Below are positions 24,401-37,242 of a DNA stretch of 64,000 bases, piece after piece. Within the stretch, counting starts at the first letter, position 1; the number at the start of each line of letters is the position of its first letter. The DNA is from Aquanectria penicillioides (lineage: Eukaryota; Ascomycota; Sordariomycetes; Hypocreales; Nectriaceae), in contig PYIU01000001.1 in NCBI GenBank assembly GCA_003415625.1, positions 5,518,746-5,582,745 of the forward strand, written 5' to 3'. A program made the position numbers and the translations under genes. The notes beneath the pieces were generated by a model. That model was given only the letters and a program-made list of their open reading frames with translations. It was not told the origin of the DNA and made no database searches.

Positions 24401-26776
24401 GGCGTCTTCGTTGGAGCTTGTTCCCAGACCCTTGAAGTACTTGGAGTGCCATTTTGTTAACTCGGTCTTGTGCGAGTCTTTCCACTCCTCATACTGGGGC
24501 TGGGTGAAGAATGACTTCAGCCTCTGTGGTTTCTTGGGGTTGGGACCTTGCCAGACTTTGACAATTGGGGTGATAAACTCCCGGAAGAAATCTGGGATTT
24601 GGAGAAGCGAGGGGAATTGGACTTGAAGGAAGTTGATGAGGAGACCCTTGATGTGACTGCCATCGTGATCCTGATCGGCCATGATCATCAAATGGCCATA
24701 ACGAAGACTCTTCGTGTCTGTGTATACCTGTTTGTGCTTAAGACCCAAGAACTGCTTGATGTTCTGGATTTCCTGATTCTTCGTGATTTGGTCGATGGAA
24801 GCATCACGCACGTTGAGCATCTTACCACGAAGTGGGAACACGCCAATGCGATCAGGATCTAGGATAGCTCGGCCAGAAACAGCCAGACCCTTGGCCGAGT
24901 CACCTTCAGTCAGGATCAGAGTACACTCATGACCGCGTCTGGTACCTGCCAGGTTGGCCTCCACCAATTTGGCGTTGCTGACACGAGATCGCTTGCTTCC
25001 ATCACTCTTGGCAAGAAGCTTATCGGCCTTCCTCTCGGCAAACTCCATGATGTTCTGGATAGCCTCCGATTTGGCGACCTTTTTGAGGAAGTCTTGGCCA
25101 AGAACACACTTGCTGCCGAACTGACTGGTTTTGGTCGTCATCTGCTCCTTTGTCTGAGATGTGAATGCGGGGTTGGTAATGAAGCAGTTGACAAAGATGA
25201 AAATGTGGTTTCGAAGATGGCTCTGCTTCAGAGTATGGCCCTTCTTCTTCTTGTTGAGCTCTTTCAACAAGTACGCAGTCACCTGATCAGCAATGTAGTT
25301 GATATGTGTGCCTCCAGAAGTTGTGGCGATTGAGTTGACGAAGGAGACCTGTTGGAAGTTGCCATCGGACACGGCAAAGCCAACCTCCCATTTGGGATGG
25401 CCCTTATCCTTGTCCATCTCAACAGTGCAAGTAGGAGTACCACCCTCCTCGCTGCTCCTCTCCTTCGCAATGGCCTTGGCGTACATGTCACAGTAGGCCT
25501 TGAAGTCCTTGCACTTGATCAGCTCTCCGTTTAGGTGAACCTTGATACCACGGACAGTTCCAGCCATGTCGTAAATTCGACGATACAAAAGACCCTCCAA
25601 ATCATCATCAATACCGTCGGGCATCGAGAATTTGGCGAAATCAGGTTTGAAGGAAATTCGGGTGAAGTCAGCCGACTTGCTGGATGTGATCTTGGCCTTC
25701 CCCATCTTCTGCATGTTCTCTGTCCAGGTCTGCTTGTAGCGCTTGCCGTTTGAGCTATCCTGGCATTCGACAGTGAATTCGGTACTGAAAACGTTACAGA
25801 GCTTGGCTCCATAACCGTTTCGACCACCAACAGTCTTCTTTTCGTCATCATCGAAGTTGGAACCAGCCAAAAGATGGCCGAAAATGAGCTCTGGGATATA
25901 GATCTTCTCGCCCTCGTGGATCTCCACAGGAATACCCTTTCCATTGTTTTCCACACTGATAGAACCAGCGGCACGATCGATATTGACCTTCATGTAGGTC
26001 ATGGAAGACTCACGTTGCTTGTTATCAGCAGCGTTGACAAGGATCTCGTCGAAAATCTTGAAGAGACCAGGGACAAAATTCACAGTGCGGAACTCCATGA
26101 GGGATGTCTCCTTATTGAAGACCCACATTGCCTGGTCGGTCTTCTCGATTGATCCGATGTATGTGTCGGGACGCACGAGGATATGCTCCCGCTGTGTCAG
26201 CTTTTGGTAGGTTTCGGTTGCGGTCTTCTTCTTCTTGGGCTTGGCGGGGCTGTCAACCGCCATGCTGTCGTTTTCAAGTTCCGCCAGGGGAACCCCAGAT
26301 GACTTTTTGGGTGGCGGGTCTGTCTTCAACTTCTTCGAGTTAGGAGGCGTGTTCGAGAAACCTGAACCGTCGCTCATGGCCTCATCATCGCTCTCGGGCT
26401 TCGGGCGCTTCTTCGCAGCGGGCTTCGTCTTCAGGGTGGATTGGACCATCTTCTTGACGGCGGGGCGAGCGGCAGCCTTCTTAGGCTTGGTCTTCTGTAC
26501 AGTTGTTAGAGCAAAGTTCGAAATGTTATGTGTTGTTTCCATGTTGCATGACTTTCGCGGATGTTTTTTTTCCCAAGTGCTTGCAAACGGAGAAATGCGC
26601 AGAGGGTGGGCGAAGCCAACGAGGCAGAGTTGTCAGATGCGCGCCAGCTGTGCGCCAGCTGCGACAAAAGCGCAATTGGACAAATCAAGCAAAACAGCAA
26701 ACAAATTACTTACAGGCTCAGGGACATAGCCATCGGACTCTTCTCCGAAACTGAAATCATCACCATCGGAATCCAT
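21480..26776 (-). CDS. top2: DNA topoisomerase II
   Basis: Nuclear type IIA topoisomerase that passes one duplex through another during replication and chromosome segregation. Four exons: 26776-26714 (MDSDGDDFSF... 21 residues), 26494-23183, 23133-22864, 22811-21480. Phases agree and give 1658 residues. Visible motifs are the GHKL ATPase (NGYGAKLCNVFS near 200-250), the TOPRIM signatures EGDSAKGLA near residue 550 and DQDHDGSHIKG, and the catalytic tyrosine in SPRYTFTRL at about residue 888. The breakage-reunion domain follows (GTGWSTSIPNYHP). The last 400 residues are a low-complexity Lys/Ala/Ser and Asp/Glu tail with several putative nuclear signals, as in other fungal enzymes. The first intron is 219 bp, long for this window. 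Upstream 26777-27200 is the likely promoter. Confidence 0.97.
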
Positions 26777-29700
26777 CTTGGTGGATTTGGACAAGGCCCT
26801 GGCTCGATTGGCCAAGGCAAAGGGAGTCGACAGAGAGATCAAGGGCGACACTGGCCGACACAATAGAATAGCCAAAGGGGCAGAATGGCTCAGTCGAGCA
26901 AATGGTGACACTCGCGCGCAGACTCGCGACAATACAAGAGAGGGGACAAGATGGGCCAGCCTGAGGACTTTTACCATCAATGGGCTTAAATGAGCGAATG
27001 TTGTTGTGGCAATCACTGTCCCGCGAGTAAACAAATCCCTGACGCGCTTCCAGTTGGATCCCGGTCGCAGATAGTGGGACCGTGTTTTGACGCCTTAGGC
27101 CCAACCACACGGGGGCCCATCCTCACCGTGTTGCGATGGTGTGTTTTCCTGGCTGACTCAGCAGGACACCCTGTGGATGTGGCTGAGGAGGCGGTCAAAG
27201 CAATGTTATTGGTATAGGACGGCAGAGCTATAATAGGTAATAATAGTGGTCTATCCGTAAATACTACCGAATCTCGGTTCTATTTGACATTGTAGTGCAT
27301 CATTCAAAGTCCCTGCCGCTTTTAACCTGTTTTAACCTTGAGGCAACTGATTTGCCTATGGGAATTAAGGTCATATAACAGGGCACCCAGAAATATGTAC
27401 CCGAGAGACAAAATAGTTAGTTGAGAAGGTGCCCTTAAGGTCAAGAAGTGACATTTCGGTTCCCAAGCACGCGGAAGCATCTAAACACTATAGAGGTTCC
27501 GTACGCCGAAAGGCTAATGTATGTATTATATCAATAACCTGAATTTTTCTCTGCGTTCATGGGTTCAGCCAGCACTATACAACTCCCTCCCCCCCTAATT
27601 CTTTTTTGGCCTTGTTGGTCATTTGCCTCGAGGTCAGTCAGCTGGTATAAGCGACTACCTTTACCAATGCGTGAGGTCATTTTCCAAAGATCTCTTGTCG
27701 CAAAGTAACCGAAAAGTACTAGAGCTCGCGGAACGCCATGGATTCTTTGCATGGGGATACATTTGGGTTGTCCGACAATGAGATAGTGTCACACAGAAAT
27801 ACCACTGCATAATACGGCAAAAGTGTAAGGTACCCTAAAACAGGTACTCAATACAAATAAGCTATACTCTCCGCGATAGATACTATCCATGTCAAGGTTT
27901 CACTTGGCCCAACAGAGATCGTGGGTTCTTTCTGCCACAAACAATAGCTTTGGGGGTCTAATTTCAGAGTCAGGTACCGTTAAGAACGAAGAACTTTGCC
28001 AGGCGCCCCAGTCCCCGTCTCCATGTTCAGTTGTGTTGTCATGCGAACCCACATCCAACCGTTGGCCTATTAACCAACTATGTCCTCGCCAAATGAAGCG
28101 AAGCGCGCCTTTCAAACGGGGGGGCTCCTCTATTGCTCAATATTGAATAATCCGCAGCGAACCAAGATACGCATGGATCTTTTCTCCAACTCGGTTCTTT
28201 TGGTTCCTACGATTCGCTAATGATGCTGAGATTTGCATTGGAGACCTTGCAACAGTCAATTCACAGCCACGCCGACAGAGAGTTTTATCTTGAACTGAAA
28301 TCCCCATCGAACTTATGGCACAATGAAGACTCAGTTGCCTCTCGGGTACATGGCAGGTTGTTGTAAGTCAATGGCGCTCCTTTTGTATTTAAATAGATGG
28401 GTGACTCACACTAATATGCTTTGGCACTCTAGACAATTTGCTCTCAACGAACCTTACTCATCACGGAATGCCCCAAAATGGCCTTCATATGGGGAGGATA
28501 CTCGCCGCGGAAACCTACACCCTGATTGAGGCCGCGGAATATCTCATTTTTACATCGCCATGAGGTTTCGCGTCCGTTGAGCTGCTATGATGCCGACTTC
28601 AAAAGCTGGAGCTAAACCCGCTGTGATTAGACAACAGATCAAGCTGGGTGGGGGCCTCTTATCACGGAACTCTCTCTAACACTAGATCGCGTCCTGGCCG
28701 GGAATCTTCATCCCATCATACTTTCCAATAATCGATAGTCTGGAAAGATCTCGTCACAAGAAATCTTTCAGAGATAGGATGCTTCGAAGACCTTCGGTTC
28801 CAATCGTTTTGAGAAACCTGCTCTTCAAACGTGGGTGCCATCCAACAGATATTTTAGGAGATTTCTGTCACAGGAACCCTCGTTGGGATCAAAGTTGCAC
28901 AGAACTTGAATAGAAATGCGCCATAGCCCTCAATGTCGGAGTTTCGTCCCTTATGAGTTTGGCAAGACTCGCTGTGGCCGACCACCAAGTTATTACCTTC
29001 CAAATTCTGACCAGCAACTCTATTACAACTAGACAGCGCTAATTTTCGTTACTGGACATGGTTTCTCTGGGCCCCTGAGAGCTCCTGTTTTCCAATGACT
29101 ACTGCGTTCTCTATTCTTCTTTCTGCGCTGGCGAAACTATCCAATAATCACCAGTTGTCATCACGATCAACAGATGCAGTCGGATTTGTCCCAATTCGAC
29201 CACCTAAGCTCGGCGACATTGTCCCCTTTCTCTCGGCAGGGCCAGAAACAACCTGGCGCCAACTTCGTCTAGTGAATGGCATTAATTGACTGGGGGAAGT
29301 GGATTGTCTGGGAAACTTCTGTTGGGTTGGCTTTCCAGGCCGGAAACATAACAGATTACATATGCTTAGATGGCGAGATGGATGGGTTCTGTCAAAAGAG
29401 TTGCATGTGGCTTTGTTCATAGAGTGAAACTACAACAGCTACCGTACAATAACACTGTAATGTTGCCACTCTTTCATTTCATTAGCCCACTCATTTGAGG
29501 TTTGTTAGACAATAAATATGTTTGCCGTGTCTGGATCACCCATAGTCCTCCTACTTGATGGCTATGTGAGTAGAATTGGATATACATTCTATGGGTACAT
29601 TTAGAGACTTAAACTCGCTGAGTGCCACCTTGGTGGCCTAGGACAATCTCTCTTCCTCGACTGTTTGAATAGGCGCCGAAGTGGTATTTGGCAGAGGGAA

Positions 29701-32700
29701 AGTATCAGCAATGTTCAAGCGTGAGAGCTCGGGCACTTCTGTTTGTAGTCAGGGAAAATTTTGGAGCTTGATGTGCGCTCAAGTGACTACCTTGTGCAGA
29801 GATCAGTCCCCGGCTTGGTAAATTCATTTATATTGTTGAGCACAAACTGAGAAATAGCCGATCGGTATTAGGGCTACGCAAAGAGCTCTAAGAGGTGTGT
29901 ACCTAAATGACAATGCCATCCGTAGTTCAGTGTCGATGTTGCCTGCACCATCACACTGCCTGTAGTCGCCAGGTGTTTGACATCGGCCTAGTATTGTATA
30001 TTTTTTCTTCTTTTGTACCTTCTTTTTTTAGTCAAATAAACGAATGCCCCCTTCGTACTAACTTCAGTCAACACGCTGTTCTATCACTAGGACCAATCTT
30101 TTTGCTTCTTAGCTTACATCTCGTGTCACACAAGCTTGACGGAACCAGACACTACCAGTACAAAATACCCGAAGGAAGGTGATTGACAGCTGTCTGGCTG
30201 TAAGACAACCTCCTTATTCCCGTCTGCCTCTTGGACCAACCCTGTCAGTCCTCGAAGTCAGACATGGACGGGGTCTTGACCGGCGGGCCGAGCCTGTGCG
30301 TACAACGCTCCGTTGAAGAATACACTCTCACCAACGGTTCTGCTACATCCATGCCGGGCGCTAGGCCTGGAGAGTCTCACTGTTGCACCGTCTTCGAGAT
30401 CAGCATGGCGAGGGTTGGCGGAATCTACTCACGCGAGACTGGAGGAGGTGTTGATGCCTTCAGAAGGCCATCTTGCAAGATTGCCAGTCAGCATGTACGG
30501 TTATAGAGAAATGGGGCATGCCTCTGCAAGAATTTCCATTCCGAAAACCTTGTTTTCATCTCAAACCACATCATCCCAAGATTTAGATGCTCGCTCTCAC
30601 CGACTATCCTATATATCCTTTGGCGAAAGTCCCTAACAGCTAACGAAGTCACACTGAGATGTTTCTGCAGCTCTAAGATACAGTTATGTGGAGAGGTTGG
30701 AGATCGCCAAGTAGGTCATCGGTCCTGCTCGCATAAAGTAGGCAAAAAAAGCCTGCACACCTACTTCATTATGGAAACAGCCTAACACGGTACGCTGGGG
30801 GACACGGGGCAATGCGATGTGTGCTTGAAGCTCCACAGCTTCATCACATTAGGAAAATAGGCAACCTGCTCCGAAGTCGATGCAGGGAGCCGTCTGAATG
30901 ACCCTAGTTCCACTAAGCATGAGAGCAATGACAGCTCCTCGCCTTGGTCATCCCGCTGTCTCACCCAGAGATTGTACAATGATTTGAAACCGCCCCTTGA
31001 GAACCTGGCTATTTCCATCTATTCCTCTGGCCAACTCCAATGTGTGCAAGTGAATGTTTCCGGAAATGTTCACTGCTCGGCCCGACGGGGGACGAACAGA
31101 ACCAAACAACACGGCTTAAAACGGGAAGCGGTGGGGTTCTCATTTGCAACGGGCGGTCAAGAAGGACAGAGCTCGCCTGAGCGGAATTCGCAAGCTTCAA
31201 AGGTGTTCTTTCGGGACGCGTCTTGGCTATCCGTGTGCCTCGCACCAGCCCTTAGCCATCTTCATCGGGTCCCGTACAGAGCTTGGAAGAGATGGCGCCA
31301 TCATTCGTCCACGGCCATTTACCAGCGCCACTCATGCGAAATCCCAACCCGGAGATGTGTCGGTGCCCGAATCGTCGGCCGGTGGCATCAGACATGATGG
31401 CTTCGCCATATCCCCTGTTGACATATCGGTCAGAGAGCAATGGCTCGAAGGCTAACAAAGACCTACAATTCGATGGATAGTTTTGCCTTCGGAGCGTATG
31501 TGAGCCTGTGGTTCTTTGATTCGAGACTGAGGCTGTTTGTACAAGACAGCAGGCCATGTAATAGCCCGCTTGGGAGCTGGGCCGCCGACCACTCGAGTGA
31601 TTGCCCGAGCAATACGCGAGCCTGCAACTTCCGTCCCAGGGGTCCCTGAAGAGGAATCCAGGCCCTTCTCAAAGTTTGAGGACGCGTCCACATCGGGCAT
31701 GGACTTGTGTTCCCTCGGACATTTCTTTTGTGCCTGTACACCGGCAAGCTCGTGAGTAACTTGGGTAGCAGCATGACAGCCGTAATGTTCACTGTATTTG
31801 AACTGAAAGAGATAGCACAGAGAAAATCTACGAATGCCATGCATTGCGGAGCTTTCATCGACTTCCTTTGCTACAGGAGCTAGAGCATGCCTAGACCGAG
31901 AGAGCGGTTATGCACAGCCAACACGCTCCTCCGAGCTAGACCAAGGCTTTGGCTTCTTTGGCGGTCTGGCTGAGAGAACAAATGATTGAAATGTCTCATC
32001 CCGAAATTAATGGAGAGAAGGGGTTGTATGGGTTTCGGCACAGCCATATCTAAGCTCGCTCTCTCATCATCATTTACGTTAGATCCGTCGAAATTCAGAC
32101 ACGTGGGCGACTCGAGAAGCCTTGATTGATTTCTAGAGAGTGGAAATGACCTTCTACGGCCTTATTGAAGGCTGAAGATTTTCTCGGCTGTACTGTTTTC
32201 ACTGGCTGGACCGGGGTGGAAGGCCCTGAACGATGGGCATATGCAAACACCCGCAGGCGCTTCAGTTCCGCCAAAGATTCCTTGGGGGTGGCTTCACCTC
32301 GCAGTACACCGTTGAAGATCCCAAAGGGGTCTTTATTGACCGACTCTAGATCTGGATGCCGCCCCAACAACTCAAGTCAAGTTTCGTCCAATGCAGACTA
32401 TTGTTATTGGACAAGATGCCAATGTTGGCCGGCAGCTTGCCGATGGCGAATGTACCAACATCCCAATATGGCCAGGTCATCCTGGGGAGTGATTGAAGGA
32501 TACACCACGGGAGTGTGACCAAGAGCAAAGCATCAAGGGGCGAGGGGGTAAGTCCACGCTCTCCACCCCCAGCGGCTTCGGCATGCACCCCCCGGTCGCC
32601 GTTCTCTGGCCTCCGGTGTTGATGCGGAGAAGACAGGATGGAAGCACACAGAGAACGTGTTTGATACGACGGGACTTGAAGATTATAGGTGCGGTCGCTC

Positions 32701-33030
32701 CGGTGCGGAGGCTCTCAGGTGCCAGGGAACATCAAGGCTGTGGGACACGCCTCGCCTCTGCTCATCAAACTAGCTGACCCCCCCTCGTCCTTGGTTTTTG
32801 GCCCTAAACTTCTAGGCTGAGCCAACCTCTTTCATTCAAATGTTTTGTGCGCACCTGAACACGCTGTCTGGTCATTTATCATCTTGTGGCTTTTGCTGGG
32901 ATTCACCCAAGAATAGCGGTGGGAAGTTGCCAACGAAGCCATCTCATCTCTGAGAGGTCACATACCGGAAGGCAGGGACAAAGAAATCTGCATCAGGGCA
33001 TCGGGCAGCTCATACGACAGTCCTGGGCTT
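26777..33030. other. Gene-poor interval with possible decayed coding sequence
   Basis: Over 6 kb without a supportable gene. Open frames are short (at most about 140 codons), overlap on both strands, and lack consistent starts or splice sites. On the minus strand, 31463-31858 contains a peptide resembling the Rossmann/YxxxK part of short-chain dehydrogenases (VNITAVMLLP...VYRHKRN) with stops and frame changes. The minus strand near 32095-32370 contains LKRLRVFAYAH, faintly like a copia integrase/RT junction. Neither is reliable. No LTRs or terminal inverted repeats were recognised. Confidence 0.4.
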
Positions 33031-33180
33031 TTAGAGTCGCGGAATCAAGTTGCGAGTGACCCAAGCCTCTTCGAAGGCGATCCAGGGTTCCTTGTCCTTG
33101 ACACGACAAATCGGGGCGACAAGCGGCGGTTTCGCCTGAAAGACTGTCCGCCCAAGGTGTTTGTCAAGCTGAAAGAGTGA
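33031..33180 (-). pseudogene. Possible amidohydrolase-family remnant (N-terminal part)
   Basis: A minus-strand stretch reads KPPLVAPICRVKDKEPW followed by IAFEEAWVTRNLIPRL and then a stop. The EEAWVTxxLIPRL pattern recalls the N-terminus of fungal amidohydrolase-2/ACMSD-like decarboxylases. Beyond the stop, another frame stays open for only some 25 codons and then closes, and the rest of the expected 300-residue barrel was not recognised. It lies in the promoter region of the APSES gene. The family call is from memory of the motif and is weak. Confidence 0.22.
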
Positions 33181-33394
33181 CTTGAGGTGAAAGTTTCCAC
33201 TGGCTACTACCGCTGTCTGTCCTTCCCTACAGTCCTGGGTTGGGTATATCACGGCCGCTGCCCGCCGCACCCTCCAAACCACTTTGTTCATCCATCCTTC
33301 TACGGCGAACTCTTCCTCCTCTCGCTTCCCACGTTGCTCTGGCGGCTTCCGATAAACTGTTTTCATTTATATCTGGAATTCCAAGCTGCCCAAT

Positions 33395-35011
33395 ATGTTA
33401 TCTCTCAAGACTCTTCTGAACCCTGCACCCCCTAGCCGGGAGGCAGCCACTCCGTTCCGACCAAGTCCTTCGCCCTCGTCTCCGGCCTTTTCTGCTACCA
33501 CAGATATTTCACTCTCGGCGACGGAATACCCTCAAATGCCCCCTATACGATCCAACAAGGACCCGAATGCATTAGCTAGGTCGAAACTTCGTGGTCCTAT
33601 AAAGTTCCCCCCTTTCGAGAACATCGACGACCAGTCGATGTTCGAGATTCGCAGATTCCAGATCACGTCGTTCGGGCGTATTCACCTATCTTGCTCGCAC
33701 ATTCCATACAACAGCGGCAAGAAAGACTTTTACGAAAAGACGGGGCGGGAGAGCTTTGAAGGTTGGTGTGTCGAGACGTGCTGGACGATTTGCCACTGAC
33801 AAGATCACAGTGTTTCGATACGAGTTCACCGCGCCTGGGCAAACCACTGAGTACACAATCATGTGGGACTACAATGTCGGCCTTGTTCGAATGACTCCAT
33901 TTTTCAAGTGTTGTCAGTATGGAAAGGTTGGCAGTCACATTTTGGAATTTGTGGTGACATATGGTGCTAATGGTTGAATAGACTATCCCGGCCAAAATGT
34001 TGAATCTCAACCCCGGCCTCAAAGAGATTACCCATAGCATCACCGGCGGCTCTATTGCAGCTCAAGGTCAGTTGAAGTTCCACTATCAAACTTTTGGTCC
34101 CTTGATTAACTTGTATGCTAGGTTACTGGATGCCATATCAATGTGCAAAAGCAGTCTGCGCGACCTTCTGCTATCACATCGCTGGTGCCTTGATTCCTCT
34201 ATTTGGACCTGCCTTCCCTTCCGAGTGCGTCCGCCCCGACTCGTCTGATTTCGGCCGCATGATTATCAGCTCTCGGTTGGTTTCTGAGGCTGCTCATGAG
34301 GCCGAGATCGTTCGGCGTATACACATGAGCGCGGCTGTCCCTAGTCAAGGTAACGCTACAAGCTTCCCTCGCAGCGAAGGAGGGCTTCCCTCAAGTCCGT
34401 ATGGGCCGGAGGAACGCAAACATCCATTCAGGCCTCGTCTCACTTGTGATCCGTTGTGGACGAACGAAGATGCAGAGGCAAATTACCACTCGGTACCCAA
34501 CTCTGCGTCAAGTAATGGGTCGGGGCTTCATGGATACATGGTCACCTCGCGTCCTGGCTCGAGTTGGACTCCCCCTAATCACCCAAGCCCGCAGTATGAT
34601 CTGTACCCAGAGCCTCACCCTTACCTCACTTCAGTTCCAAAGATGCCTCCACTACAGACCCAGCCCAGTTCCTCGGCACCATACTGGGGTCCCAAGCGGC
34701 CCCTTGACCACAGTGGTCCAGACCACGCTTACAGACACAGCGCCAGCCCGAGGACCAAAATGGCTGGCCCTAGCTCCATTATGATGACTAGAACACCCGA
34801 ACCGAGCCCTGCGAGAGAAATAAGGGGGACGGGGAGACGACAGCCACCCGCTGATGCTGCTGCTGCCTTGGTGCTTCTAGGGATGCACACCAAACCGGGC
34901 CTCTCTGCGACTGTCCTTCACCCTCCAGTGACCCCGACTGGGCCTGGGACACCCGAAATTCCACTGCGTGATATGCATCGAAGCAAGAGACTGCGAGCAA
35001 GCTCACAGTAA
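33395..35011 (+). CDS. Xbp1-like APSES/KilA-N transcription factor
   Basis: Predicted nuclear DNA-binding regulator related to yeast Xbp1, a stress- and starvation-induced cell-cycle repressor. Four exons: 33395-33761, 33811-33926, 33982-34066, 34122-35011. Introns are 49-55 bp and the phases agree, giving 485 residues. After a Pro/Ser-rich N-terminus comes FPPFENIDDQSMFEIRRFQI. The APSES-like core follows, with YTIMWDYNVGLVRMTPFFKC, TIPAKMLNLNPGLKEITHSI and GGSIAAQGYWMPYQCAKAVC, then FGPAFPSECVRPDS. The remaining 250 residues are disordered and Pro-rich, ending in a basic patch (HRSKRLRASSQ). The first two donors begin GTTGG, slightly off consensus, but the joins rebuild a continuous domain. 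Assignment to Xbp1 rather than another APSES subgroup is inference. Confidence 0.85.
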
Positions 35012-35287
35012 CTTGGGCAGCACTGGGGAGTTGATGGATAGAGGTTGACCAACAAGAAGTTGATGTCTGAAGAGGCTATGATTAATCAAGGACAATTGAG
35101 AACGGATAGACAGGGCTATTTTGGGATCGGTGTTTATTTTGGAGATATTTTGATTTGTTTTTTTTTATTTTGCCTCCAGATGGTGTTTGGGTCAGGGGCC
35201 GGCTTCTTATACCACTAGTAGTCTATCGTCAACCAGGTGTCAATCATCAAATCATGCAAAACTTTTCCTTTCCCGCCGAGCAACCGT
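35012..35287. terminator. Shared 3' region of the convergent APSES and CNS1 genes
   Basis: A 276-bp spacer carrying both 3' UTRs, with a T-rich tract at about 35155-35168. No gene. Confidence 0.45.
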
Positions 35288-36526
35288 CTAGTTTCGGTCT
35301 CCTTCTCCCTTTTCCGCTGCCCGCTTGACTTTATGCTCCTTGACCCATGAATCGGCCTTGGCGTGAGGCACCACGAAGATGCGCACCACCTCGTCCACCA
35401 CCTCGACCTTGCCCGTGCTCAGCACCTTGAGCAGCGGCATCCGCTTGCCCATCTTGAGCAGACCGCCCTCTCGCGTCTCGATGTAGCAGTCAACCCCAGA
35501 AGGCGTGTACGCACCCTCGCGGTCCCAAGGCAGAGGCAGGATGTACGACAGGTGGTCCTCGAGCGTCTGGGTCTCGTTGAACGCCTTGATGAAGTCCGAC
35601 TCCAGGTCCAGCGGGTACAGAAGCACGGCAGGGAATGATAGAGAGCTGTGAGGGTCCTCTGGGTCCGGAACCAACTGCACCTTGGCGTCCTCCATCTCGG
35701 GCGGCTGAGCAGTGGTGCGGGTGGGGATGTTGCGGGCTCGCAGAGCCGCCTTGAGGAGCATCTCACGGCGCTTCTCGCGGGCCACGCGCTCAGCCTCCTT
35801 CTTGCGGACAGCGTCGAGATGTTTGGCTCGCTTGATAATGTCCTCAGCAACCGCCTTCAGACCGGCGTTGTTGACGTCCATGGCCAGACCTCGGGCGCAC
35901 ACGTCGTCAGCCTCCGGGATGCGGTCCACGGCCAGTAGGGCGCGGGCACTGCGGTAGTAAGCCTTGATATTGTTGGGGTTGAGGCGGATGGCAGCGGCAC
36001 AGTCAGTCCAGCAGCTGCGGTAGTTCTCGAGGGAGAGGTGGCAGGCGCCGCGGTTGACGTAGAGGGCCTCGAGCAACTCGCGCTGTTTGGCGATCTCTTC
36101 CTCAGAGTCAGGCTCGCCGTCTGGGTTGGTCGTGATCTCGCCATGTCGTCGCTTGCGCTCTTCGACAAACAGGATGGCGATGCCCTTGGAATAGAACTCC
36201 TTGGCATCTCTGAAGCCCTTGACCTTGAAACACTCGTTTCCACGCTCCTTGAAGTCGAGACTGTTCTCGAGAGCACTGCCATCGTAGGCGAGCGCCTGCA
36301 GCGCCTGGATGTCTTCGTTTTCCTCGTCGATATCAGACATGTCCGTCATGAACAGCGGCGACTTCTTGAGGTCCGCCACAACCTCGTCAACTGACTTGCC
36401 CTTGGCGAGCGTATGAGCGATGGGGAGTTGGGGCATGGTGGCCTCTGTGGGCTCAGCCGACGAGGGCCCCGACCCGGGGAGCCTCATGGCCTGCTCCATT
36501 CTCTGGGTGATTTCGTCCATTTGCAT
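35288..36526 (-). CDS. cns1: Cns1/TTC4-type TPR co-chaperone of Hsp90
   Basis: Single-exon gene of 412 residues. Yeast Cns1 is an essential cytosolic TPR protein that binds Hsp90/Hsp70 and supports eEF2 folding. Here a short N-terminus (SVDEVVADLKKSPLFMTDM) precedes three TPR motifs from about residue 92 to 240: ALENSLDFKERGNECFKVK, ALYVNRGACHLSLENYRSC, and NPNNIKAYYRSARALLAVD. A charged helix (RKKEAERVAREKRREML) leads to the conserved Cns1/TTC4 C-terminal domain with FPAVLLYPLDLESDFI, LPWDREGAYTP and FVVPHAKADSWVKEHKVKRA. Two Met codons lie close together at the start (MQM); the upstream one is chosen. It is convergent with the APSES gene. Confidence 0.93.
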   Translation of the reverse strand: MQMDEITQRMEQAMRLPGSGPSSAEPTEATMPQLPIAHTLAKGKSVDEVVADLKKSPLFMTDMSDIDEENEDIQALQALAYDGSALENSLDFKERGNECFKVKGFRDAKEFYSKGIAILFVEERKRRHGEITTNPDGEPDSEEEIAKQRELLEALYVNRGACHLSLENYRSCWTDCAAAIRLNPNNIKAYYRSARALLAVDRIPEADDVCARGLAMDVNNAGLKAVAEDIIKRAKHLDAVRKKEAERVAREKRREMLLKAALRARNIPTRTTAQPPEMEDAKVQLVPDPEDPHSSLSFPAVLLYPLDLESDFIKAFNETQTLEDHLSYILPLPWDREGAYTPSGVDCYIETREGGLLKMGKRMPLLKVLSTGKVEVVDEVVRIFVVPHAKADSWVKEHKVKRAAEKGEGDRN

Positions 36527-37242
36527 CTTGTCTGCTTCTAGCGTCCCTCGATCGAGGGCGACTTTTGCGACGTTGGAAAAAGACTGCGATAGACTTTATC
36601 GGGTGGGCTGGCTGCGGGCCGACTGACGTAGTGGTGATTGACTAGCTCGCCGTCGGTAAAATTTGAGCAGCGCACAATCTCATTGGGCACCAACTGACGG
36701 CATCTCAACTTCACACTAGAATGTCGCCTAAGAATTGCGAGATTCATCACAGAAACCAGAAACAATTTTCTATTGCCGAGGGGTCTGGGAATCCCTCGCA
36801 TCAGACATTACCTCTCCTCAAATCGCACAACGCACAACACTACTTCACATTAAGTTACTGGGGAGGTTGGTCCAAGGCTTCGTAGCCGAATTCTGCTCAC
36901 AAAAGCATCCACACTGGTTTGTAGAAACTGCAAGAATAAAATTTGATACCAAATATTGAAATAGTGACTCCCTAACTCCGCATTTGGACGCCTGAAACCC
37001 ATATTACCCAACCTCTAGGGAACCCTATGCATGACGCGAAAAAAAACTGCAAACGCTTTTAATGACCAACCCAACAAATCTAAAACCAAAAACCAAATTT
37101 CTCGCTGGCTAAAAATATTCATGATGAATAATGCTTTCAATAGCTTTGGCCTTGTCGGTCCCCTCCAGGGCTGCTCATAGATCGAAAAACTCACACACAG
37201 AGTTTCCCACCATTGCTTATGGCTTGTCGACCTGGAAATGGA
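36527..37242. other. Spacer between the CNS1 promoter and the MFS gene 3' end
   Basis: Promoter and leader of CNS1 at the left, then AT-rich DNA with several A-runs (near 37040 and 37085). No coding sequence is supported. Confidence 0.5.

Noticed and set aside
32095..32370. Minus-strand peptide LKRLRVFAYAH suggesting a copia retrotransposon fragment
   Set aside because: Resemblance is limited to one short motif; no LTRs, RT motifs or target duplications were seen.
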